A stretch of DNA of 64,000 bases from Nilaparvata lugens. Its lineage: Eukaryota > Arthropoda > Insecta > Hemiptera > Delphacidae. The stretch lies in NCBI RefSeq assembly GCF_014356525.2, contig NC_052505.1, positions 27,150,157 to 27,214,156 on the forward strand, written 5' to 3'. Positions within the stretch are counted from its first letter, which is position 1. Each line of letters opens with the position of its first letter. The notes under the pieces are model-generated. The model ran no database searches. It saw nothing but the letters and a program-made list of their open reading frames with translations, and was not told the origin of the DNA. Positions 10,650-20,923 of the stretch are shown in pieces. The position numbers and the translations under genes were made by a program.

Positions 10650-11600
10650 GACCTGCTTACGAGCAGAAAACTACAGACAGACATTGCAAAGACAGACAAA
10701 TGCCAAAGGCTCCACTTGAAACAAAGCTTTCACTTCTCAGTTGATTACTGTTTATTCAGCCCATATGTTTATTATTCGTTTTCTATATTGCTGTAAATAG
10801 ATACTGAAGCTCTCTGTAATAACAGACTAAATTCATGCACAATGAATAACCTGATTTTCTGAATAGATTATTGGTGGAATTATGTCAAAAATGATTGATA
10901 AACAGAGAATAGTAATTTAATAGAAATAATATAACTATCAATGATATAGTATCAATACTGTGACACTGAACTTAATATTTCTTAATGGGCTAAATATAGT
11001 AGTAGATAAGTTCTGCAATACAATATTAATCCAATTACATGAATATATTTCTGTATATTAAACAACAAATAACAATTGTTATGGACATTCAATTTTTGGC
11101 AGACTATTCTAGATAAAAGTATTTTAGTGTTCCTTTCTACTATACTTACTTAGTGTTCCTTACTGAACTTTTTTTCGGGAATGGAATTTGTGATCATTAT
11201 TTTTAATCTGTTCGACAAGTGCCTACAATAAGATTAAGATGTTTTCACCTTAAGATAATAACTATCAACTCTTAGGCCATGCCTAAGAATTTTTTATTGG
11301 GTTACTTTTGAATCATTTGGATGGAACTTCTATTTATTGTATTTAATTTGTATTGTATGCTTGAACTGAACAATGGAATTATTCATCTATCAATCTAAGT
11401 GTGAATAAAAGGCATTTATCTAGGCCTATCTATCTATCTATCTACAGGTTAACCTTAACAAGAGTGCAACAGGTTAGCCTACCATTTTGATCAAAACTTT
11501 TTTTTATTCATTAAAAGTCAATTGAATGGACACATTAGCACATAATTATATTTTAATGTTATAACTGCAGTGCAAGTGCAATTTTTTGGTCAAACCAAGA
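10650..11600. other. Non-coding stretch
   Basis: No gene or clear element is visible, apart from a short TCTATCTA microsatellite near 11424-11443. AT-rich. Confidence 0.5.
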
Positions 11601-11699
11601 TAGCCGAAAAGATGCACAGGCAAGAATGCGCGGAGACAGCCAAACTTTGTTTTGCCCACTCTACGATCCTCGTTGATTTCAATCTTCAACTACCCCCGT

Positions 11700-12150
11700 G
11701 AAGCTGGCCCTACCCAAAACGGCACAAATTAAATTACATATCTGAACATTTAGTGCTCAATTTGTACTGTTTTGTGCTGTAAAAAGTTTATTTTGTGCTG
11801 TCGATTTAAAGAAGATATTGGACTTTGAAAGTGGGTAGGGCTGGCTTCACGCTAGCACCACCCAGAACGGCACAAATTAATTGTCATATCCAGGGTTTTA
11901 GTGCTCAATTTGTGCTGCAAAGATTTTTATTATTGTGCAATCAATTTAAAGAAGATATTGGACTTTGAAAGTGGGCAGGGCTGGCTTCACGCTTGCACCA
12001 CCCAAAATGACACAAATCAATTCACAAGACAGCACAAATAAATCAACATATCTAGGGATTTAGTGCTCAATTTGTGCTGTAAAAAGTTCATTTTGTGCTA
12101 TAAATTTAAAGAAGATATTGGACTTTGAAAGTGGGTAGGGCTGGCTTCAG
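11700..12150. repeat. ~145-bp tandem repeat, three copies
   Basis: Three consecutive units each contain GTGCTCAATTTGT(A/G)CTG, then TTTAAAGAAGATATTGGAC and AGGGCTGGCTTCA. They start at about 11705, 11853 and 11992. Units are 85-90% alike by eye. No coding potential. Confidence 0.8.
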
Positions 12151-12319
12151 GTCAAAACTTGTCAGAAATGGTCTGATTTATTGTTGGATGTGTAAACTTG
12201 ATAATTAAATCTTAAACAAAAACCAACCACTTTCTAATAGAAAATCATATTAATAACATAATAAAACCACTTAACTTGTAATGGCTACTTAATTAGAAAT
12301 AATTAAAAACAATATAAAA

Positions 12320-12500
12320 ACATGGAGTACCCTTTTATATAAAAAATTTCAAACTTTAAAACACTTCAAACAACTAGTTTCGGCCTTTGGCCATTTTCAA
12401 GTTTAAATGTATCAAGTTTCACATTAAAACTTGAAAATGGCCAGATACCGAAACTAGCTAGTTGTTTGAAATGTTTTAAATAAGAGGGTACTTTATGTTT
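12320..12500. mobile_element. Fold-back element (hairpin family A)
   Basis: AACAACTAGTTTCGGCC...CCATTTTCAAGTTT pairs with AAACTTGAAAATGGCC...GAAACTAG...TTGTTTGAAA. The same design (TTT(A/T)AAAT(A/G)...TCAAGTTGTTT...) is seen near 35300-35430 and, with different inner sequence, at 50740-50900. Confidence 0.65.
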
Positions 12501-12749
12501 TTAATTATAATATAATGTATTTAAAAATTATGAATAAATTCCAAATCAATGTATTCAAAACATTACGTCATTGATTTATTGGCTTTGACTTCTACTTTAC
12601 TTCTACTAGCAACCACTTCTATCATAGGAGTTTTTTCTAATGGATTTTCAAAAGTATACTACAATGTGAATACTAAGCAACAGCATGAACATTATAACAC
12701 GGTTTCCAATGCTGGTGGTATCAACATGAACACTGAGGGAACACTCATG

Positions 12750-14980
12750 AACATTAAACTGAGGGTTCATACATGCGGTGCTGATTGGTGTGAAGATTGC
12801 AGCTGTGATGTGATAGAAACCGTGTATGATTACAAATACCTAGGTATATGCATAGTCGACTAACATGGAGCACTCATGTTAGATATCTCAATAGTAGGTT
12901 GAGGAAGATGATTTATGTGTTCAGCCAGCTGAGGGAATCTTAAGTATAACTCACCTGAGAACCGTTTATTTTGCATATATCCAGTCTGTCTTGTCCTATG
13001 GTATTGTTTTATGGGGAGGTGCGCCCAAAACCTTACTAGATGAATTATCAGTCACCCAGAAAACAATTATAAAAGCTGGCCTTGGCCTTTGCAGAAGATT
13101 TCCATCTGATCAGTTGTTCCTGACTTTTTATGTTTTCAGAATTAGGCAACTCTTCATCAAGGTAGTTCTTTTGTACATGTTTAAGAATAAAATATACTTC
13201 AATTCAGAGTCTAATCACCCTCATTTTACTAGGCATGCGCGATTTCATCACTCGGGTCTCCCGCGTAACTTACGCTCAGTTTGCGACAGGAATATATGAT
13301 TTCTGTGTCACACCATTATGAATAATATTCCTCATAATTTGGAAGCCAATCGCGCTTGGGACCAAGAAAAATAATTTACAAATACCTTATTTGGCTTTTG
13401 CGGATGATCTTGCAATAATGGCAGACTCGGGTGAAGTTGCAATAAAACAAATAGAAACTTTGATAGAATGTGCAGAGAAAGTTGGCTTACAAATATCCTT
13501 CGAAAAAACTGTGTTCACAACCACAAACCTAGAAGTTACCAGACTACAAACTAAATATGGAACAATCAACAGGGTTCCAGGTTTTAAATATTTAGGATAG
13601 GTTATTTCGGAGAGATTATCACAGCAGGATAGAATAAAGAAAGCTCGTAAAGGCCTAGGGCTGGTGCAATCCATTTACAATAAAAAATGCTTGTCTCTTC
13701 ACACTAAAATTAGACATTATAATACAGTAATAAAGCCATCAATGCTATATGCCAGTGAGACCCTAAATCTCAACAGGAAAGCTGATATAGAAAATTTGAA
13801 GAAAGAAGAAAGGAAAATAATTAGAAAAATTCTAGGTCCGAGATTAACTGAGAATGGTTATAGATTACAGAAAAATAGCACAGTTGAGCAACATTCAAAT
13901 ATTGTAACAGACATGAGAAAAAGACGTCTAAAATTCTATGGTCATATCATGAGGCTCCCTGACTATAGAATCACAAAAAAATAGTAAAATATGTAGCTTC
14001 GCTTGCCTATGGAGGAGAATGGATTAGGGATGTTAAGAAAGATCTAGTTTTGGCAGGAATTACTGATGATGAAATTAAAAATAGAATTAATTTCAAAACA
14101 AAAGTGAACAAATGGGAAATTATTCCAGAGATAAAAGCACCAAGAGTTGGCACAAGATGGAGTGAAGAAAGAAAAGCTGCATTTTCTCAGAGAATGAAAA
14201 GCTGGTGGGCGAACAAGAAAACCGCCAAGTCTAATAAAAATCGATGATCATGATTTTACTCAGCGTCTTCCACTTCGGGAGCTCTACGACTAATAATAAT
14301 ATTCCTCATGAAATTAGTCAGCCGGGCATATATAAAATATCCAAATACAAAAAAAATCGTTTCAAACTGGCTGAAGACTATGGATGTAGATCAATGTGAG
14401 CGGCTGCTACAATCTGCCCACCAACACTAAATTGGCTTAGCCTACCTAATTTCCTCTTTCTTTCCCCCTTTCTCTCTTTGTCAACAGACTGTCAAGTGTA
14501 GACCCTTTTCTCATGGATATATCCTATGCCATTGTGATTGCTCCGTATTCAACGTGTCTGGGTGTGTGTGTCTTATATTATGATTAAATAACATAAAATG
14601 CTATCAGTAGAATAATAAATATTATACAGTTCTGAACTCATTGACCCACGAACAGGCCCATTAGGCCTATGTGGGCAATTATTATTTCATTATTAGGGTT
14701 CAGATTTGCTAAGCAGTGCAATTTTCTCAGATCTAAGGATAAACTATAATAGTCTAAAGCTCTCTATTTATAACACTATTAATAGATATCAATCTTTATT
14801 ATTCTTATAAGATGTATGTATCACTATTATAATTTAATATAATTATTGTATTACTTCTTAGGTCATGATGTCTTAAGTTTTATTTTACACAATTGTTACG
14901 TTGTGCTGCTTGCATTTTGTGCCCTTTTTAAATATTATAATCATGTATAATTTGGCAAAATAAACTCAATTCAATTCAAG
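12750..14980 (+). mobile_element. Degenerate non-LTR retrotransposon, interrupted by an RTE-like insertion
   Basis: The 5' part (about 12760-13335) encodes RT-thumb and post-RT sequence: YKYLGI, STHVRYLNSRLRK, QSVLSYGIVLWGG, then a tail ending NNIPH. The reading resumes at about 14293 with NNIPHEISQPGIYKISKYKK. Between the two halves is a second element. The 3' end carries AATAAACTCAATTCAATTC (about 14958-14978). Many frameshifts; dead. Clade not certain (jockey/CR1 group style). Confidence 0.75.
13336..14290 (+). mobile_element. RTE-like retrotransposon fragment nested in the 12.75-14.98 kb element
   Basis: It encodes the end of an RT palm (LAFADDLAIMADS, about 13395), a stop or frameshift near 13600, then IRHYNTVIKPSMLYASETL and RKRRLKFYGHIMRLP. 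It ends with GTRWSEERKAAFSQRMKSWW (about 14150-14215), a tail characteristic of RTE-clade elements. The 15-mer AATAATATTCCTCAT occurs just before (about 13321-13335) and just after (about 14294-14308) the insert, consistent with a target-site duplication. The 3' junction is a short TAA-repeat, also typical of RTE. Confidence 0.8.
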
Positions 14981-15323
14981 ATTCTCATCGATATAAGATG
15001 TGTGTTCAAAAAGTAAGGTGACTTTTTTAACTTCGTGGGCAACACTTATTACTAGATCAAGCTAGAAATATCAAAATTGTAGGCTAGGACTATTTCGAGA
15101 ATTTATTGAAAGTTGATAAATTGAAGTAAATTAATGATAGAAGACAGGAGAAATCTATAGAATATTCTTTAAAGATAGAATCTGTTAACAAGAAGTTTCT
15201 CTTACAATAGATAGCTAAACACTATTAATATTATATGTTAATAATCTAAATAATATTAATATAATGAATCTCTAGTGAATTATTGCTTTTTGTGATACAA
15301 TACAAAATTGACATTCAAAAGAA

Positions 15324-16136
15324 GGGTAAAACCTATCTCAATGGGGGCATGGGACGGTCAAGCGAGAACAATACAACTGTGAGACCCTTTGGCAGGTAAT
15401 TTTAGCACATTTTCGACCCTTGTGCAATGAAGCGTATGCCCCCATCCTGTTAAGTTTAGTGACATTATTCCACACTTAGACTTTTACTCAGGGGTTCCCA
15501 TTTCCGTGTTCTATACAGGTCCATCAAAGTTATAATTTCCAACTATTAGACAGTCGTCTATACTCTGTAGCTTTTGGTATAACATGGAGTTCATGCAGAG
15601 CTTATCAAGATGCGACAAAGATCTAAGCTGTAAAGGCATATAACAGTGTAGTAAAATCCCTGCAATTAAATTGTGTGTTTCACGCAATAAATGATTTTAG
15701 TATGATTATGACGATTTTATAACTCGTATCAGGTTATCAGAGATGTACATATTGTTTCAAAACAGAATTTTCAAGTCATTCTTATTAAATTTAGAAAAAT
15801 AGTTGAATTCCATCATTATGGAACACAAAGCCTATTGTAATATTATTTGAGCCTATTCTAATATTATCAAATAACTAATTTCTTATTAGTGCTAGTTGAT
15901 ATTTTTTAAACGATTATCATGTCGAGTTGTAAGTTGCGGACCAGAGTGTTGGATTTTACAGTAGGTTTTGAAAATACATTTTCTGCTCTAAACCTATCTG
16001 GATGGGGGCATTAAAAGATCTATTGCTTGAGAATTGACATGGGTTGACAGTTATTGTTTCCCATTTCACCGGCGTTGAAGGAGGGTTATTGTTCTCTCTT
16101 GGCCGTTCCATGCCCCCATCCAGATAGGTTTTACCC
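15324..16136. mobile_element. 813-bp TIR transposon with perfect 8-bp target duplication
   Basis: The ends are GGGTAAAACCTATCT... and its inverse ...AGATAGGTTTTACCC. Inverted similarity extends about 50 bp, including ATGGGGGCATGG and AGAGAACAATA. The octamer CAAAAGAA flanks both ends exactly (15316-15323 and 16137-16144). Internal partial copies of the terminus occur near 15435 and 15990. No transposase is visible, so it is non-autonomous. An 8-bp duplication is compatible with the hAT, P or Merlin superfamilies; the GGG terminus does not settle which. Confidence 0.85.
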
Positions 16137-16144
16137 CAAAAGAA

Positions 16145-17309
16145 TATACCTCTGTCCATAAAATAAAATCAACTAGTCCCTCTCAAGTTGTATCCCATAT
16201 TATTCTCAATAAATAATAAAATCTATAATATTACACACATTATTAATCACCAAAGCCAGGAGGCTTTTTGAGGTAATCAACACAGCCATATTAACAACAA
16301 TAACATCATAATATGAAGCATAGCAGTTCAAAGGGTTTTGCAAAGAAAATATTGTCGTTTTGTTGTTGAAGAGGTGATCATTTAATAAAAATTTGATTGT
16401 CATGAAGATAGGATCATCAGAATGGATCTTTTCACATTTGAGGAGACTGCTATAGGCTACATTCATAACTGAACACATTACACATGACTATGAGTCTAAT
16501 AATTACTCAATGCTTAAATTTAATGGGCTAACAATTAATTTTATAAATCAGATGAACCTTGAATCATGTATGAATCTCCCAACAAGACAATCTCTCTGTG
16601 TTGTGGGATTGAATGGATAATTATCGATTTACTAGCAGTCTACAACTAAACATTTTAAATATGACAGTGAGTCTGATAATGACTATTCAGATTAAACATG
16701 ATTCCTCAAGAACACTATAAACTGGCGGACTTGGCTGATATATGACAGTTCTGAGGCTCATTGGTGTCTTGAAGAATATCAGGTACCGTACCTATGTTCT
16801 CCCATAGAAGACAAATACTATATGTAATTGCAATTAATGTGGATTGCATCTAATTTTACGAATTTACAATTGAAAAGGCATGAATATTCTTTACATAACG
16901 AGAGTGGGAAAGCTCCATGCAAGACCAAGTTTCAAGAAAAAATCATTAGAAACTCACCAACTTGTTGCTTTGATTGCTGCAAATTAATATTTCTGGATAA
17001 GTAAATATAAGGAGAGGAAAGTATCTGGAAGATGGAGAAAGACATAGACTCAACTTGCATGCAATTGCACTTATTATTCCCAATTGATGTTTCGATCTGC
17101 TAAGTGCTAACCTTCATGTCATCCTCGTCAGTACACAAAATTTTAAATCTTCTATTCAGTTGGAATTTACTGAATTAAGTTACAATAGATTATATAATTT
17201 CACAAACGAGCAACTGACTCCAATCATTTATCTTGATCGATTGAGGAACAAAAAATGTCAATACAACTAATAAGACTACTTATTCAATTATTTTTCAACT
17301 CTATGGACT
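16145..17309. other. AT-rich non-coding stretch
   Basis: No coding region or repeat family recognised on either strand. It lies 3' of the zinc-finger gene. Confidence 0.5.
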
Positions 17310-17646
17310 TTATTATGTGCCTTCAAAGTATATAAATCAGCACATTAAAAGTCACATAATTCATAATTCTAGTGTATCAAATCAAAGTCATAATTCCAGT
17401 TTTACATTAATTTATGGTTTATTCCTGTAAAGTGCTATTTTGTTTTGTATAAAGTGCTATGGGTCTTCTTAAACTAAGTGGAATTTATCATATTTTATAA
17501 ATAAAAATCTCACAATTTTTTCTTCATAGGCTTTCCCCCAATGTGTTTTCAGATTTGTTTCTTCAAATCATTTGAACGAGAACATTTATGGTCACAAAAT
17601 TCGAAACTAAAAGGTTCTTAACCTGTATGTGTTCGAATATGTACTT
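17310..17646 (-). pseudogene. Fossil zinc fingers downstream of the C2H2 gene
   Basis: Beyond the gene's stop codon the minus strand still reads as finger modules in shifted frames. One base away from the stop, SGNLKVHIRTHTG is readable, followed by a stop where GEKP is expected. Next comes EPFSFEFCDHKCSRSNDLKK, in which one zinc-binding Cys has become Phe. Further on (about 17312-17385) LCDF-stop-CADLYTLKAHNK is recognisable as a decayed copy of the finger LCDYKCANSGTLKAHN. So the array was once longer by at least three fingers. Confidence 0.75.
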
Positions 17647-19513
17647 TCAAATTCCTGAAGTAGCACATTTAAAGTCACAAAATTCGCAACTAAATGGTTT
17701 TTCACCAGTGTGTGATCTGATATGTATTCTCAATTGGCCTGAAGTAGCACATTTGAAGTTACAAAGGTCACAACTAAATGGTTTTTCACCTGTATGTGTT
17801 CTGAAATGTAATTTCAAGCTAGATTTCAGACTGCATTTATAGTCACACATCTCACAACTAAAAGGCTTTTCTCCAGTGTGTCTTCTCATATGTATTTTCA
17901 AATTGTTTGAAGTAGCACATTTAAAGTCACAAAGGTCACAACTGAATGGTTTTTCACCTGTATGTGTTCTGAAATGTTTTTTTAAATTGTTTAAAGTAGC
18001 ACATTTGTAGTCACAAAATTCGCAACTAAATGGTTTTTCACCAGTGTGTGATCTGATATGTATTCTCAATTGGCCTGAAGTAGCACATTTGAAGTTACAA
18101 AGGTCACAACTGAATGGTTTCTCACCTGTATGTGTTCTGAAATGTTTTTTTAAATTGTTTGAAGTAGCACATTTGTAGTCACAAAATTCGCAACTGAATG
18201 GTTTTTCACCTGTATGTTTTCTGTTATGTATTTTCATATAGTCTGAAGTAGCACATTTGTAGTCACAAAAGTTACAACTAAATGGTTTTTCACCTGAATG
18301 TTTTCTAATATTATGTGCCTTCAAAGTACCTGAATTTGCACATTTATAGTCACATAATTTACAACAAAATGGTTTTTCACCTGTATGTGATCTGATATGT
18401 ATTTTCAAATAGCTTGAAGTGGTACATTTGAAGTTACAAAGGTCACAACTGAATGGTTTCTCACCTGTATGTGTTCTGATATGTTCTTTCAAATAGTCTG
18501 AATATGAACATTTGTAGTCACAAAATTCGCAACTAAATGGTTTTTCACCAGTGTGTGTTCTGATATGCCTCTTCAATTGTCTTGAAGTAGCACATTTAAA
18601 GTTACAAAGGTCACAATTGTATGGTTTCTCACCTGTATGTGTTCTGATATGAGCTTTCAAAGTGGCAGAAATAGCACATTTGTAGTCACAAAATTTGCAA
18701 CTAAATGGTTTTACACCTGAATGTGTTCTGATATGAACTTTCAAATTGGCTGAAATAGCACATTTGTAGTCACATAATTTACAACTGAATGGTTTTTCAC
18801 CTGTATGTGATCTGATATGTACTTTCAAATGGTTTGAATTAGCACATTTGTAGTGACAAAATTCGCAACTGAATGGTTTTTCAACTGTATGTGTTCTGAT
18901 ATGTATTTTCATATAGTCTGAAGTAGCACATTTATAGTCACAGATCTCACAACTAAAAGGCTTTTCCTTAGTGTGTCTTCTAATGTGTCTTTTCAAAGCA
19001 GTAATCGATGGAGTTTCATAGCTGCTGTCATCACAGCTGTAGAGCTTGGTCTCTTCGCCAGCCACAGGTGGCTCAGTGCACTCCTCAACTGGAGAGATAG
19101 GATGTGCATCCACTCCACCCACTTCTGTTGCATTGTCAGTGCCGCTGATAGAAGGCCACATCTCTGCTTCACTCTTCACTGTGCCAAAGTCAACTTCTTC
19201 TGAAATGTCTTCTACATCTTGGGAATCTACAAAAAACATACAACATTACTTCAGAAGATACAACAAACTATTCTTGAACAGTGTTTATCAGCTTCAATTT
19301 GAAAGCTAATTTGATTCAAGTATGTGTTGTCAAATACATTTCTTCGATATGCCAAACAAGACACAGTTATATCTTACCTTCTTCTTTGATGAATATTAGA
19401 TTGTAGCCAGGGATTAAATAATGTTGTTGGCTGAAGTCATTATCGGTTGGAGCGAAAGCAGTGCTGAACTCTGGCGCTGGTTCTTGGCTGCTATCTACTG
19501 CAACTATCGCCAT
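17647..19513 (-). CDS. Multi-C2H2 zinc-finger protein (15 complete fingers)
   Basis: Two coding exons, 19378-19513 and 17647-19226, are separated by a 151-bp intron (donor G|GTAAGAT, acceptor TTTTTTGTAG|AT; codon phase 1 on both sides). They give a 571-residue nuclear, probably DNA-binding protein. Residues 1-106 are acidic and Ser/Pro-containing with no recognised domain (no ZAD or BTB). Residues about 108-131 are a degenerate finger lacking a Cys. From residue 135 there are 15 intact C-x2-C-x12-H-x3/4-H fingers joined by TGEKP linkers, and the protein ends inside a sixteenth finger at ATSGI-stop. Finger units are 84 bp and very alike (FSC-x2-C-(D/N)-(Y/F)-KCAT consensus), and fingers 11-12 nearly duplicate 15-16. 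Start choice: MAIVAV at 19513 directly follows a possible acceptor TTTGCAG; an in-frame ATG at 19552 would add 13 residues. A poly(A) signal candidate is AATAAA (complement of 17418-17423). Orthology of such arrays cannot be assigned by eye. Confidence 0.85.
19378..19513 (-). CDS. Zinc-finger gene, coding exon 1
   Basis: It encodes the first 45 residues, from MAIVAVDSS to FIKEE, plus one base of the next codon. The donor GTAAGAT follows directly. No domain recognised. Confidence 0.75.
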
Positions 19514-19551
19514 CTGCAAATATATCCACATCACATCACTGTTCATACACA

Positions 19552-20145
19552 AACTGTGGAACTATGATCAAATGAGAGCAGAGTTTGGGAACAAGCATTT
19601 GATTGCTAAGTCAACATACAAACTCTTAAATTTATAGCTCTGGAAATATATGTTGATTAAATAGATTAGAATCATTATTTTTCCGATCACAAAATGTAAA
19701 TTTTTCCCAACACTAAATCACTTCACTCCCCACCACAAACACTTTCCCTAATGTGACATAAGAAATAAGATATTGACAGAATTGTAGAGGCTTATTAATC
19801 TGACTGCTAATTGTCAAGTGGTTGAAATAGATTTATCGAGTAATTCAAACATGAATGATGAATAGTATTATTTGAGGAATACAGGAGTAGTTGTGAAATA
19901 AAAACTATGGTTGGCTACTAACGTGCATGGTAGGACATGCATGATGAATATGTGTATACACACATTTCGTCATGCATTGTGTCATCACAGCAAAAGGCTT
20001 TGAGAAAAATTATTGAGGTTGGCTTTTCGTATCATTGACTTTTGTGGTTTATTTCTTCTTCACTTCTTTTTTTCTCCACTATTTGAGGTTTAATTATTTT
20101 TGTATCATAATAATTTGTGATTCAGTGGTTTATTTTTTGTTATTT
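19552..20145. other. Non-coding stretch up to the scaffold gap
   Basis: AT-rich, no exon recognised. It probably includes 5' sequence of the zinc-finger gene. The bHLH and early PAS-A exons of tango would be expected upstream of 20778 but were not seen here. Confidence 0.4.
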
Positions 20146-20245
20146 NNNNNNNNNNNNNNNNNNNNNNNNNNNNNNNNNNNNNNNNNNNNNNNNNNNNNNN
20201 NNNNNNNNNNNNNNNNNNNNNNNNNNNNNNNNNNNNNNNNNNNNN
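20146..20245. other. Assembly gap (100 N)
   Basis: Exactly 100 undefined bases, the conventional placeholder length, so the true distance is unknown. It lies about 530 bp upstream of the first visible tango exon, which itself contains apparent single-base errors. Confidence 0.99.
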
Positions 20246-20777
20246 TCTGTAATCCTTGTCAAAAAATAAATTAAATATAAAAAATATATTCAATATCGAC
20301 AAAATAATAATAAATAATATTCTATGTAAACGAACGTACAGTAAAATAGAAATGATTTTTTTCCAATACTGTAAGTAGATTAGTTTAAATTTTAATAATC
20401 GTGAAAGAGGAAGTACATATATTGAGTCAATAGAGAAAGATCGGCTAGTGAATAGGACGTATGGTTGCCTACCAAGGTGGTTAGTGTAAAATAGATTAGG
20501 CTACTAGAGAAACAGAGCGTATGTGCAGCACTCTATTCCGCCACTACAATCTCAACTTGTGCTGAACCACCTGGTTGTGAATTTTATTCTACTCTTTCCA
20601 TTTATTATTTGATAATGTGTGTTCACTCGAAATGATTCGATTTGGTTCATGTATCTGCTGAGTTGATGCAATTTATAATTCGATAATGTGTGTTCACAAG
20701 CGAAATGTTCGTTTAATGTATCTACTAGTAGTGGTGAATTGTTGTTGATGAGTTGATGTCATTCATTATGTTTGTAG

Positions 20778-20923
20778 GCGGAATGGTTCGGCTCGTGTAT
20801 CTACGAGCACTTGCACCTGAGGATGTGGAGAAGTGCGCGAGCAGCTGTCCACGCAGGAGCCACAGAACTCGGGCCGCATACTCGACCTCAAAACAGGCAC
20901 TGTCAAGAAGGAGGGCCATCAGT
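20778..20923 (+). CDS. tgo: tgo exon a: PAS-A segment, apparent frameshifts
   Basis: After acceptor TTTGTAG the exon reads [13 protein letters not shown], as expected in PAS-A. It then needs one extra C near 20817 and one extra G near 20833 to read on as EDVEK...[11 protein letters not shown] and [17 protein letters not shown]. The donor is also abnormal: family phase predicts an exon end at 20923, but the next bases are TATGT, not GT. One missing G there would give GTATGT; alternatively a GT at 20927 would add one Leu. As written, the exon cannot be translated through. Confidence 0.8.

Noticed and set aside
15956..16159. 67-residue minus-strand ORF
   Set aside because: It runs through the terminal inverted repeat of a transposon and continues past its end; chance.
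20035..20302. ORFs spanning the N gap
   Set aside because: They consist largely of undefined bases.
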